A stretch of DNA of 64,000 nucleotides, taken from Meconema thalassinum (lineage: Eukaryota; Arthropoda; Insecta; Orthoptera; Tettigoniidae). The stretch is taken from contig CAMPQE020000053.1 in assembly GCA_946902985.2 (NCBI GenBank), positions 620,001-684,000 of the forward strand. Direction: 5' to 3'. Below are positions 32,332 to 41,306 of this stretch, in pieces (within the stretch, counting starts at the first letter, position 1; every line of letters starts with the position of its first letter). The notes beneath the pieces were generated by a model. The model saw only the letters and a list, made by a program, of their open reading frames with translations. It was not told where the DNA came from and made no database searches. A program made the position numbers and the translations under genes.

Positions 32332-32403
32332 GTGCTTGCAGTGCATGAGGAGGGTGTTTAATAAACAAGCGACCCTTAAGCCTATAACGTTTCAACTTAT
32401 TTT
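32332..32403 (-). repeat. Right arm of the ~70-bp imperfect inverted repeat
   Basis: This is the partner of 31152-31222. It lies before the 3' end of the minus-strand virion genes, so the pair sits exactly where the plus-strand and minus-strand gene blocks converge. Confidence 0.7.
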
Positions 32404-32429
32404 ATTATTTAGTACAATTACTGATTTAT

Positions 32430-32790
32430 AGCAATATTTATAATGCTCATAATGAAACTATTAGTTAATAATAATACATTGTAGTCCTATTTCTTGTTTA
32501 TAATTTTAAATTCAAACACCATTTATATTATTGTTTATAATAATTATATTGAAACTATTAGTTAATAATAATACATTGTAGTCCTTTTTATTGTTTATCA
32601 TTTTAAATTGAAACATTATTTATATTATTGTTTATAATTATGATATTTGAAACTAATAGTTAATAATAATAATACACTGTCGTTCTGTTTTTGTTCATAA
32701 TTTTAAATTTAAACACCATTTATATTATTGTTTATAATTATGAAAATTTCAAAACCATTAGTCAATAATAATGGAAAAAAACACAATATG
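32430..32790. repeat. AT-rich tandem repeat, about 3.5 units of ~98-102 bp
   Basis: The phrase TTAGTTAATAATAATACATT recurs at 32461, 32558, 32656 and, altered, at 32758, with ACACCATTTATATTATTGTT phrases between. It is non-coding and lies just 3' of the phospholipase frame. Confidence 0.8.
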
Positions 32791-32841
32791 GTCTCATGTA
32801 TTTATTTTTTTGAAAATGATAAAAAAGATACTATACATTTT

Positions 32842-33156
32842 TTAAATAAATTCATGATGTTGAAGTCCATATCTAGATAAAAGTAATTTGCTCTTCATAG
32901 CACCAATCACCATAAATGCTGCCATTCGTTCTTGTAGACTGACATCTGGAGCTGTTAATCGTCGCTTGGCAATGATTAACAAAATTTTGTCGGCAATAGG
33001 TCTTAGTGTGGGATCACTGTTTTCATAGGCTATATCATGATTAAGGCATGCATGATCCAAAGCAATAATTCCCATATCCCCTCTCCTGAAACAATCTTCA
33101 AGACGAGTACCAGGGCCGCAGAAGCTGTAAGCAGGTAAGTGAGCTTCGTATGGTAA
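32842..33156 (-). pseudogene. Adintovirus phospholipase A2 protein, C-terminal part
   Basis: The minus frame, open from 33156 down to the stop at 32842, holds a group XIII-like (parvovirus-type) phospholipase A2 core: a calcium-loop CGPGT near 33108, then GDMGIIALDHAC, and the catalytic NHDIAY near 33020. In parvoviruses such domains help particles leave endosomes, and adintovirus virions carry a similar domain. The C-terminal part continues about 60 residues (RPIADKILLIIAKRR and on) and ends QHHEFI. At the N-terminal side the frame runs into an unrelated 2.4-kb insertion (33157-about 35630), and a likely N-terminal piece lies beyond it. The active-site residues are retained but the gene is split, hence pseudogene. 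Confidence 0.75.
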
Positions 33157-34160
33157 GTTTTAGGTAGATTTCATTAGAAAGCTAACTATTGCAATGGGTA
33201 CCATGTTTCGACTTCCGGAAAATTTCGACATATCTTCGCGTTTCACATCCCCCAGACCCCAAAACCACCGTCAGTTCAAAAGTTTATATATAATTTATGT
33301 ATATATGTATCTATCTATCTATCTATCTATCTATATATATCAGTTTCTTGTGGACACGATAACTGCCGTAATTTTGCACCAATCACTTTGAATTTTTTTC
33401 ATAACATGTATCCCTAAAAAATCTCGGTCGAGTTCGTTAATGGGCAAAATCGGTCAAAGGGGGTGAAAATGGGGGGCTTTTTTCGAAAAAGTGAAATTTC
33501 GCTATAACTCTCTTAATACGTGAAATATCGAATCCAATCAAAGTTCATAATATGTGTCGGATAAGTGCCAAAAATTTATGTCAAATAAGTTTTTTGATAG
33601 CACCAACCATTGACCAAAGGGGTGGAAAAAAGTCGGTTTTTCGGGAAACATTAATCATATCTCTCTTAATAGGCACAATATCAAAACCGTACAAAATGGA
33701 CAATATTCCTCCAATAATTACCTAAAACTTTTGTCCGAAAGAATTTTCGATATGACCCACCATTACGCCACGGAGTGAGCAAAATCATTTAAATTATAAG
33801 AAAATTCCAAGTGCCAAGAGTGGTTGCCATGAAAACTTTACTTTTAATTGATACGGGTTGAGCCATCAGCAGTTGCTATGACAACGCCTCTGCACGAGAT
33901 CACATTCTGTTTTCATATGTCTGTGGGAAGCGACTTCGGTATCGGACCTGGTAGCATGCTGAACTTCTATGACCAAGTTCGCGGGTTCAAACCCGGCTGA
34001 AGTCGTCGGATTTACTAAGAGCGCCAAAAAACCCTGAGTATGCTTTCCTTCGGAGGGGAAGTTCCAACGTTCGTTGCGAGTTGATGGTTCCGGTGGCATC
34101 TAGTAGCCAAGTTCACAGCTAGGTGTCGTTGATGGTAGTATTTTAAATTATGTAGCCTAT
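33157..34160 (+). repeat. ~1-kb repeat unit, copy 1, ending in a truncated long SINE
   Basis: This unit and 34161-35160 are direct tandem copies of about 1 kb. Shared phrases in order: TAGGTAGATTTCAT, GAAAGCTAACTATTGCAATG, GACTTCCGGAAAATTTCGAC, CACATCCCCCAGACCCC, then AACTCTCTTAATACGTGAAA, then a SINE head with GTAGCATGCTGAACTT (A-box side) and GGGTTCAAACCCGGC (B box). The SINE is cut off after GATGGTAGTATT at about 34141. The first part has no coding capacity. An ATCT/TA microsatellite is at 33300-33340. Confidence 0.7.
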
Positions 34161-35160
34161 TTTAGGTAGATTTCATCAGAAAGCTAACTATTGCAATGGG
34201 TGCCATGTTTTGACTTCCGGAAAATTTCGACATATCTTCGCGTTTCACATCCCCCAGACCCCAAACCACCGTCAGTTCAAAAGTTTATATATATGTGTGT
34301 GTATATATATGCATATATATCAGTTTCTTGTGGACACGATAACTGCCGTAATTTTGCACCAATCACTTTAATGTTTTACATAATATGTAACCGTTTAAAA
34401 TATCGGTCGAGTTCGTTAATGGGCAAAATCGGTTAAAGGGGGTGAAAATGGGGGGGGGGGGCTTTTTTTTTCGAAAAAGTGAAATGTCGCTATAACTCTC
34501 TTAATACGTGAAATATCGAATCAATTCAAAGTTCATAATATTTGTCGGATAAGTGCCAAAAATTTATGTCAAATAGGCTCTTTGATAGCACCAACCATTG
34601 ACCAAAGGGGTGGAAAAAAGTGTTTTTTTTTTCGGGAAACATTAATCATATCTCTCTTAATAGGCACAATATCAAACCCGTACATAATGGAAAATATTCC
34701 CCTAATAATTACCTAAAACTTTGTCTGAAAGAATTTTTGATCTGACCTACCATTACGCCAAGGGATGAGAAAAATGATTTCGGAATTAAAGAACATGCCA
34801 AGTGCCATCAGAGGTTACCGTGACAACGCTTCTAAATTGATGAGGGATGAGCTATCAGAGGTTGCCAAGACAACGCCATTGCACGAGATCACATTCATTT
34901 TTCCATCTGACTGTGGGAAGCGGCTAACTGGTAGCATGCTGAACTTATATGCCCAAGGTCGCTGGTTCAAAGCTGGCCGAAGTCGTCGGATTTTCTAAGA
35001 GCGCTAAAAAACCCTCAGCATGCATTCCTTTGGAGGAGAAGTTCCAACGTTCGTTGCAAGTTGCTGGTTGCGGTGGCATCTAGTAGCCAAGTTCACAGCT
35101 AGGTGTCGTTCACGTTAGGATATGGTACAAAATTAGGAACTACTACTTAAAATTGACCGT
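34161..35160 (+). repeat. ~1-kb repeat unit, copy 2
   Basis: This is the second copy of the unit at 33157-34160, with G9 and T8 runs (34448-34470) where copy 1 has shorter runs. Its SINE (about 34917-35275) continues to the natural SINE 3' end, while that of copy 1 stops at the unit boundary. This suggests that the unit with a SINE already in it was duplicated, with breakpoints inside the SINE. Confidence 0.7.
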
Positions 35161-35275
35161 CTTCAGACCTTACCTGAATTACAGACTAAAACAGTCATCA
35201 CAATTAACACCGTTTATCAGATTCTACACACCCGGGGTTACATGACCACGTTGTCGCAGCCCCTAAACTGAGGAA
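34917..35275 (+). repeat. Long tRNA-derived SINE copy
   Basis: It has a tRNA-like head with GGTTCAAAGCTGGCC (damaged B box), a body TCCTTTGGAGGAGAAGTTCC, then GTAGCCAAGTTCACAGCTAG, and ends GAGGAACCAACAA. It matches the complete copy at 53871-54393 in reverse, but lacks part of the middle body. Confidence 0.65.
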
Positions 35276-35630
35276 CCAACAAAAATCTCTGCGGGAGATA
35301 AAATTTTGCGAGAAGAAGTAACAGACTGTCAGATAGTTACACATCAGTTCCAAACCTTGCATAAGGACAGTGTGATCACAAGTATAAAAATGAACCCCGA
35401 ATGACAAGAAGGTTACCATCCCCATAAGACAATAAAATGATAAAAATATGCATTCAAAAACGAAAAAAGTTGATTTTTAACCTCCAAATGTAAAATACAT
35501 TCTTGCAATCAATGAGGTCTGATACTCCTACGAAAACCTGCATATTTTGCCTATTATAGCCAATCCCCTAGTTTGCCCGGTGAAATCTACCTCCGCCTTC
35601 CGGCGTGCCGAGAGGATTTTTTTTAATGAT
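35276..35630. other. Remainder of the insertion in the phospholipase gene
   Basis: Non-coding sequence between the SINE and the N-terminal piece of the phospholipase frame. No further motif. Confidence 0.35.
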
Positions 35631-35631
35631 G

Positions 35632-35849
35632 TTATCAATAATTCCACGGCCAGTACACCTGGGACATAGAGGTTTCAATCGGTGAAAAACACTTTTTTTT
35701 GTTGTGCTTCTTGTTCTTCTCTTGTTCTTGTTGTTGTTGTTGTTGTTGTTGTTTGCCGGCGACTGCTGACGAGCATGGTAGGTGGTTGTTTTCCACATGA
35801 CAGCCATGGAATGATGAAACAATGTCTTTACAGTGAGTTTCATGACCAT
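35632..35849 (-). pseudogene. Probable N-terminal piece of the adintovirus phospholipase A2 protein
   Basis: The minus frame from 35849 carries an Asn homopolymer (CAA/CAAC trinucleotide run at 35730-35752), a basic segment KNKRRTRSTTKK and then GRGIIDNIIKKN near 35640. Low-complexity, basic N-termini followed by a RG.I...I segment just before the calcium loop are usual in these virion proteins, and the strand and order fit. Beyond 35630 the frame no longer resembles the family, which marks the insertion edge. The overlapping frame at 35958-35635 reads the same repeat as poly-Gln, so the true frame is uncertain. Confidence 0.4.
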
Positions 35850-35954
35850 GAAATAATTTCAGAAATTGACATGTGGCACACTGTCGAATGGAAGGTATTT
35901 TTGCCATGGTTAATTGCTTGTGATGGGAAAAATGACTGCGTGGTTGTAGTTCAC

Positions 35955-36262
35955 TCAATACAGGGTCGGTAGTTCACTCGGCAGGCGCCTTTTCCCAAAT
36001 TTCTTTCGCAGCGTTGGCAACAACATAAAAAATGATTTAGGTAGTGCAAATATTTCATGATGTGTAAAGCTAATCAGTTTTTTCTTGCACACAAAGAACT
36101 TTCCAATAGCCTTGTCGATTGTAGTAGCGTCCATGTTTATAACGTTGATGTTATCACCTGACGTGTACACGTCTCACTGCTATCATTGGACGATGAAATT
36201 TCAGTTTTAATTTTATTCAACAACTCCCAACATGCACTGGTGGTGAGCCAATGAAACAATTG
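35955..36262. other. Unassigned viral segment
   Basis: The minus frame 36170-35955 (71 residues) has no motif that I recognise. Its position between the phospholipase and the exonuclease-like remnant suggests viral origin. Confidence 0.3.
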
Positions 36263-36699
36263 TCACGCATGCGCTAAGGCTTTATTCTGAATATTGTTGC
36301 AAGGACAAGTGTCCATTGGCGTTTGCAGGGATGGACAACCCAGATCTAAAAGGTCAATACATTGACAGAGAGAGGGTAAAAATTGTTGAAGCCACTGGCG
36401 TTTTTCACCCCCCTTAACAAATAAGACATTGGCCGAGGACAAATGGGCTTTCATGACTATGTCAAGATATTTGTAAGAAATATTACCCTTTTCCATACTA
36501 ATTGTAAATCATTTTCAATCCATTGTCTCTGCTTTTTATCTTTTTCACTAAGCAACTCAAAAGCATAGGGAGGTTTGAACATCAAATGGATTGGGTTAGA
36601 CACCCAAAACGTACTACAATCGATAAAAGCTACTTCCTTAAATATAAATTTGTTGTCTGCAATTTTAAACCCCTGACAATCTTCGATGAGTGTACGCAT
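36263..36699 (-). pseudogene. Frameshifted protein of an uncharacterised QGF/KGGEK family
   Basis: The minus frame 36699-36457 begins MRTLIEDCQGFKIADNKFI and then KEVAF, followed by HLMFKPPYAFELLSEKDK. A second frame, 36496-36263, continues with NVLFVKGGEKRQWLQQFLP and LGCPSL. I associate this order (D.QGF...KE.A, F.PP, VKG.EK..WL, GCPSL) with an uncharacterised arthropod family that may have an exonuclease-like fold; that fold is only a suggestion. A single shift near 36480 separates the halves. It lies among viral genes on the same strand. Confidence 0.4.
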
Positions 36700-36843
36700 G
36701 ATGTTTTTTTTACTTGTTACCTCGTTGACGTCTAATCAACAACTAACCCATGTCATGGTTTAAATTGCAAAAGTCAAAGGACTTCAGGAAAAAAGGAACA
36801 AATGAATTAAGCAACAGGTAAATATTTTTTTACAGGTTTTATT

Positions 36844-37236
36844 CTAAACATAAAAAACATATAAAATTGTATTACAAGTTTTTAAATCTGGAACAACATT
36901 CAAATGAACAGTTTGCACATTCGGTCCACAGGTATCTCCTAGTTTTGCAGGGTCTGGTACAATTACAGGGTAATTCAAATTCCATGGAATATTGCCCACA
37001 TCATAGCGATTCAAGTAAGGACAGGATGGACTCCATCGCTGATGATCGCTAAAGGGTCGATCCCCTATTTCCCAGTTTCCAATTTCAACGTTGCAAAAAA
37101 TACACTTGACCACATTCCCACGATTTAAGTACTAAAATCCGCTCGCAGCCAATTCTCCATAATCTATAAAGGGGACTGTCCATGTTTCAAAAGTTTTGAG
37201 ACGATTAAATTCACATTTTAAATTCCATGGTTTGTC
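36844..37236 (-). pseudogene. Inhibitor-of-apoptosis (BIR domain) gene, copy 1
   Basis: The minus strand has a BIR domain in two pieces: NLKCEFNRLKTFETW...ELAASGF at 37236-37135, ending in a stop, and VKCIFCNVEIGNWEIGDRPF plus SDHQRWSPSCPYL at 37110-37010. The second piece keeps the zinc ligands as C-x2-C-x16-H-x6-C. BIR proteins block caspases, and insect large DNA viruses often carry them. After the BIR comes VGNIPW, a short linker with CGPN, and a stop. No RING or second BIR is present in this copy. The in-frame stop between the two pieces marks it as damaged. Confidence 0.7.
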
Positions 37237-37387
37237 TGTTACGTTGTTGTTGTTGTTGCTTATTGAGGGACACCTGACGTTTGGTGATGTATGTGTGCAC
37301 AGTGCCAGAGCGCAATAGATAGTGTGCATGCAAACGCTTATTATCAATCCTATGAATGTGTTTTTTTTTTACTTAACCACAGGTGGC

Positions 37388-38605
37388 TTACATGCTGGTG
37401 ACCAAATTGGACAAAGGATGATATTTCACTTTTCTGGCATGAATAATCAAACAGTAGGCACTGGTATGGTCTGGTTCATTTTCTTGTGTTTCAAAATCTA
37501 CTCTTAAATCAATGGTAGTGATTTTCATAGATTCTTCTATATACGAACAGTCGAAAACAATCAGTGCTGCTTTTGCTTTAAACCCTTGTGGCGATAACAT
37601 AGGGAAATCCTGTTTTTCATAATAAGACGATTAAAATTTAGCAAACATATCATAAAGGGGACCAAACTTATTTTTTGAAAAATTGAGTTCCAACCCCTCA
37701 TAGGAAAAGCAAACATTATTTAAAAATAGTCGTATATTTCTCAAGTGAATGTGATCAAACAAGGTGACATCTTTGCTTTGTTGGTATTTTCTATTGGTTT
37801 GAAAACCAATAATAACATAGAGAGGCCTCCCAGTAGAGCGAGCCGATTTTACACTCCAACTATGAGTGTCTGTGGTAGGTAGCAAGGGGTACTCATGTAG
37901 ACTCCAACTTCGAAAGGCGATAGGCAAGGCTTTATCTTTTTGCACCAAATTTAACATGCTTAGCTTTTTGCGATCCGATAGCGTCACATGGGGCACATTC
38001 CATAGTAATCGAAGCAGTTGATTTTTTTAGTCTATCACTTGGTCGGAGGCTTCTTTTAGTGCATTATAATCACTGCGGTCTCTCACCAGATACAAACTTT
38101 ATCTTGCGTTTAAAATAATACGCTTGTGATATTCGGCAAAGCCAAGGAGTAATTTTAAGGGTAGGAAGCCTGTAAAAGTTCTATCGCTATGAACTAGCCA
38201 GCCATTGCTACTGTTGGGGCACCATCCTGCCATAGAAAGCGTTTTACTTTCCTCCTCGCTATTGGAAGGATATAATTTCATAAGACTAGTCATGCCCACA
38301 TTTAGAGTCATATCTATGAAAATATCATTTATCACATAACGTACTTCAGAAAACAGAAAAGCCAAACCATGATTCGCCAACGCAGGCGTTGTTGGTTTGC
38401 TGCCATCTGCTTTCATCAATTTACCCTCAATTTGAAGGACACTTTCATGAGGTAGAGTAAAAATATCTTGATTGTTAATGATGAATTAAATCTCGTCATT
38501 GTTATTCAGTCCTGTTGCTTGAGGTTGATAGGAATGCATATCAACGCGCACGACGCCATCTTCCACTTGTTTGGGATTTAATACTTGCAATAGCTCCTTG
38601 TTCAT
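37388..38605 (-). pseudogene. Hexon-like major capsid protein (double jelly roll), decayed
   Basis: The region starts at an ATG at 38605 (MNKELLQVLNPKQVEDG). It continues with the family hallmark LANHGLAFLFSEVRYVINDI within 38419-38099, then SWSLHEYPLLP and related blocks within 37996-37631, and ends with TSAYCLIIHARKVKYHPLSN within 37600-37388, the characteristic hexon C-terminus of adintoviruses. The full length would be about 400 codons. An in-frame stop lies near 38490, further stops occur near 38100 and 37630, and the frame changes between blocks. The family forms the pseudohexameric capsomers of the virion. Confidence 0.75.
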
Positions 38606-38777
38606 GATTGGGGTGTAATGTATAACCAATGCGTTGTAAACGTTGTCGGTTTACTCCTGTCAACCGTTTCATACACGGCGGGCAACTAACCAATCTCGTA
38701 GACGCTGTTGTTGCTTTATAGATAAAATTTCATAGCGTCTTTAAAACCAACTTGTAGGTCACAGGGGTGTTGGCGTC
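38606..38777 (-). other. Unassigned stretch between penton and capsid remnants
   Basis: A short basic reading (MKRLTGVNRQRLQRIGYTLH) lies on the minus strand at about 38680-38620. It might be a small basic virion protein, but the evidence is slight. Confidence 0.25.
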
Positions 38778-39426
38778 CTAAGCAATCGGTTGTTGCTTTC
38801 TATTCACTAAGCGTAAGGTAATATTACTAATATCGCTGACACACAAAGGATGATATAGAATCACTGAAGAGGAGGTGACAATAAAATCATACAGGGAATG
38901 GCTTTGTTCTTGATTCGTAAATACGTCTCTAATAATATTACAAGTCACAGAAATGTGATGGTCCTCGATGAATTTTACTGGATAATCTGAATCATTGGGT
39001 TGTTGAGCTGCCAACACTCTTGGTTTAAATCCTAGTAAAGGGCCAATAGAATGAACTCGTGTATCAAAGTCAATGATAAACGTAGAGAAAATACGACAGC
39101 GATGAGTAATCGTATTGGCTGTACGTTCAAATTCGTGTGTCCCATCCGCAAATGGTTTGACACCAAATTGTTTTATCATCGACACGCAAATGGCTTCGTC
39201 GCACATCGTCTATGGTATAACCTCCAGGGGGTAGTCTCAACATATAATCATCATAATAAAATTTGTCATTAATATCCAGTTGTATATTGTAAATTCTGTT
39301 GTAACTTTCCAAAGAAATTAATCCTAGCAAATAGGATTGTTCGGGATGCAATTCAATGGGGGAAAAATCCAAGGACACTTCAGGCCCGCGGCTGTGCACG
39401 GTAAAGGTATTGGCGTTGACATTCAT
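38778..39426 (-). pseudogene. Penton-like minor capsid protein, frameshifted
   Basis: The first frame (39426-39127) has IELHPEQSYLLGLISLESYN and a LPPGGYTIDDV block, typical of adintovirus penton-like proteins (FYYDD...LP.GGYTIDDI). The second frame (39206-38778) continues with RIFSTFIIDFDTRVHSIG and ends in a RLVNRKQQPIA segment. The overlap near 39190 marks a frameshift. Penton single-jelly-roll proteins occupy the capsid vertices. It lies directly upstream of the hexon remnant in transcription order, as usual for the group. Confidence 0.65.
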
Positions 39427-39444
39427 AATGATGAGACTGCTGGC

Positions 39445-39788
39445 TTAACGCAACCTCTTATATAAAAAATGTAAACACAAACGTCCACACTCTTGACTGT
39501 CAAAGGTTTGTTGACGATTTACATTATAGAATATCTTTACACGGTTTCCCAAATAACGTAGCAACTCGATCGGGGGTGGAAAATTTCCATAACTGTCAAT
39601 GTACCATACTGTGGAACCTTGTTTTACATAGGCTACAAAATGGGTTCCTGAGCCTGCATCATCATCTAAATTGATCATGGCTCGTTCTTCATTCCACGGT
39701 GCTTTGGGTAAATCATTTCGCATAAATACACCTCGAATATAAGAAATCTTAGTTGTTTGGCATAGCTTTCCACTTGTTCATTGGTCAT
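39445..39788 (-). pseudogene. Adenain-like cysteine protease, frameshifted near the N-terminus
   Basis: The frame 39723-39445 holds the core of an adenovirus-type maturation protease: GSGTHFVAY (catalytic His), WYIDSYGNFPP (acidic residue), and QECGRLCLHFLYKRL (catalytic Cys). A likely start is an ATG at 39788 (MTNEQVESYAKQL); the frame shifts by one near 39728, so the start and the core are not in one frame. The protease cleaves virion precursors during assembly. All three catalytic positions are preserved in spite of the frameshift. Confidence 0.75.
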
Positions 39789-39910
39789 GGATTAACGAGG
39801 CAGTTGCCTTAAGCGCTTATCAAGGATGGACATTTTTTTAGGCCACTACCTTTTTGATAAAAGACTGGCTTTAAAGGATTGCCATTTGTAGCTTCTACAG
39901 CAGTGGCTTC
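39789..39910. other. Short spacer between protease and pX-like gene
   Basis: Nothing identifiable. Confidence 0.3.
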
Positions 39911-40105
39911 TTACGTTTTATTGTGTCGCTCGCTTTCTTTGAGTTGTTGCTTGCCTTGTTCCACGGCTTTTATGGTTTTCGCCACGGCAGTGGCAACAAC
40001 CAAAAGCGAGCCCAAAGCTGCCAACCCCGCAAATAAAGCCCGAATAAAACCCCCACGCTTAGCTACAGGAATGACTCGCCCACGTTTTTTCTCTCTTTCT
40101 TTCAT
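39911..40105 (-). CDS. pX-like virion core protein (64 aa)
   Basis: The intact minus frame MKEREKKRGRVIPVAKRGGF has a basic head, a hydrophobic glycine/alanine-rich middle (FAGLAALGSLLVVATAVAK) and a charged tail (QLKESERHNKT). Adintoviruses and Polintons carry a small protein of this pattern, RGG(F)...LG.IGSL..GA..I...., compared with adenovirus pX or pVI. It lies between the protease and the fibre-like genes, where it is expected. It is one of few virion frames without visible damage, although the neighbours are broken, so expression is doubtful. Confidence 0.55.
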   Translation of the reverse strand: MKEREKKRGRVIPVAKRGGFIRALFAGLAALGSLLVVATAVAKTIKAVEQGKQQLKESERHNKT

Positions 40106-40283
40106 TTCTTTTTATCGAAGCATTATGGTGGGATTTTGGTGCTGTAGACAATCGCACTGCCTGTATTGCTTTTTCGATAGCCACTCTTTTTTTTTTAAGT
40201 TCTAACACCGGGTGTGTGTCAGATCGACTTGGTTTCCGACCTGGCTTTTTTTCTCTTTTTGAGATTTGTTTTTTCATGTTCAT
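40059..40283 (-). CDS. Small basic protein overlapping the pX-like frame (74 aa)
   Basis: MNMKKQISKREKKPGRKPSR continues as a Lys/Arg-rich sequence with no recognised domain. Its 3' end overlaps the start of the pX-like frame by 47 bases in another frame, the compact arrangement usual in small DNA viruses. It could be a DNA-condensing core protein by composition only. It could also be a chance frame. Confidence 0.35.
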   Translation of the reverse strand: MNMKKQISKREKKPGRKPSRSDTHPVLELKKKRVAIEKAIQAVRLSTAPKSHHNASIKRNERKREKTWASHSCS

Positions 40284-40518
40284 TGCATATCTTTTTTCAC
40301 CAAGGTGCTACTTGGTGAACCTTTCACAGCAAACATACGATAACAACTAACGTAGAGAACCTTATTTCATAGCAGTATATTCCATTTCTATATCAAGCGG
40401 ATAATCATTCACCGTTTTCCCAGCTTCCTTTTCCTCCAACATTTACTGTTTGATGGTTGTGGACCAACAGTCTACCACAGTTTATTTGTAATTTTAAATG
40501 TTTCTCATCACGCATCGT
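40284..40518. other. Spacer in viral block
   Basis: Nothing identifiable. Confidence 0.3.
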
Positions 40519-40932
40519 TTATTTAATAAGAATCACGCCATCATATTGCAATCGATAATGACTTAAACAGGAAGCAAGCATATAAGTAAGTCCATCATTC
40601 ACCAGTGGTGGTGGTGGGGAATGGTTTCTGTCATAGTCCAGTTTTTGGTTTGACAGGTACACTAAAAATACCGATGGAACAAATGTATAAAGCCTCCTCA
40701 TTTGATAGGTCACATAACGTTTCGTGCAGACGTCATTTTCGTCTCGAGGCTCTTGCACATCAATAATACGATGAGGATTGGCTTAATAGCCCTCAGCGGC
40801 TAGTCTCGGGGCCATGTGATAGACACTTTGCACTTTGCGATCGACATAGCTTTTTGTAGCCACCTCTCGAGACTGTTTTGACAAAGAGGTGGCCGTGGCC
40901 ATGGTTACACCAGCTCGCCCAAACACGTCCAT
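40519..40932 (-). pseudogene. Fibre-like protein with TKxYV repeats, one in-frame stop
   Basis: An ATG at 40932 starts MDVFGRAGVTMATATSLSKQ, then EVATKSYVDRKV. A TAA at about 40783 breaks the frame, after which the same frame reads RIIDVQEPRDENDVCTKRYV and onward to the stop at 40519. ATKxYVD-type repeats with preceding RI.NV..P phrases are common in trimeric tail-fibre or fibre stalk proteins, and a MDVFGR start is seen in Polinton proteins. A TATA-like element (TTTATATATAG) lies about 45 bases upstream of the ATG. Its role in attachment is an inference from the family. Confidence 0.45.
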
Positions 40933-40969
40933 GGTGATAGACGTTAACTTACCTATCCTACTAACCGCT

Positions 40970-40990
40970 TGCCTATATATAAACCTTATA
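40970..40990 (-). promoter_or_regulatory. TATA-like element upstream of the fibre-like gene
   Basis: On the minus strand GGTTTATATATAGGC sits about 45 bases before the ATG at 40932, a plausible core promoter distance for a late viral gene. Confidence 0.35.
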
Positions 40991-41149
40991 CACACATGAA
41001 AAAACTCAGTCGTCGTCACTATGGAATTAATGAAACAATCCCATGCTTTGCCCGTCTCTGATTTGGTTTCAGAGCTATCATTGTCCGTGTGCGAACCTAA
41101 ACGTCATGGCACCCTATCCCATCTACCGTTCGATGTATTATGGTGGGGC

Positions 41150-41290
41150 CTTCCGGCTGTCGTTAACGTTGGAACAAGGTATCATCTCAACCAGGTCTGC
41201 GTGCCAACGTTCATCCACATCTTTGGAAATCACACGACGGCATTCATAAATGCGACGGGCTGGTTTATGTAATTCTTGAGCGATACCCAT
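41150..41290 (-). pseudogene. Retrovirus-type integrase, N-terminal fragment
   Basis: An ATG at 41290 starts MGIAQELHKPARRIYECRRV, followed by DERWHADLVEM. ELHKPAR..(Y)..RRVI.K..D..WQADLVEM is the stretch just before the first catalytic Asp of the rve integrase of Polintons and adintoviruses; the D of ADLVEM is present. After about 45 residues the resemblance stops and none of the rest of the catalytic core is seen, so this is a 5' fragment. The integrase would join viral ends to host DNA. Confidence 0.6.
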
Positions 41291-41306
41291 TTTGATGGGG
41301 GATGGC

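Noticed and set aside
35635..35958. Poly-Gln protein on the minus strand
   Set aside because: The same trinucleotide run reads as poly-Asn in the frame that fits the phospholipase N-terminus, so the Gln frame is probably a shadow.
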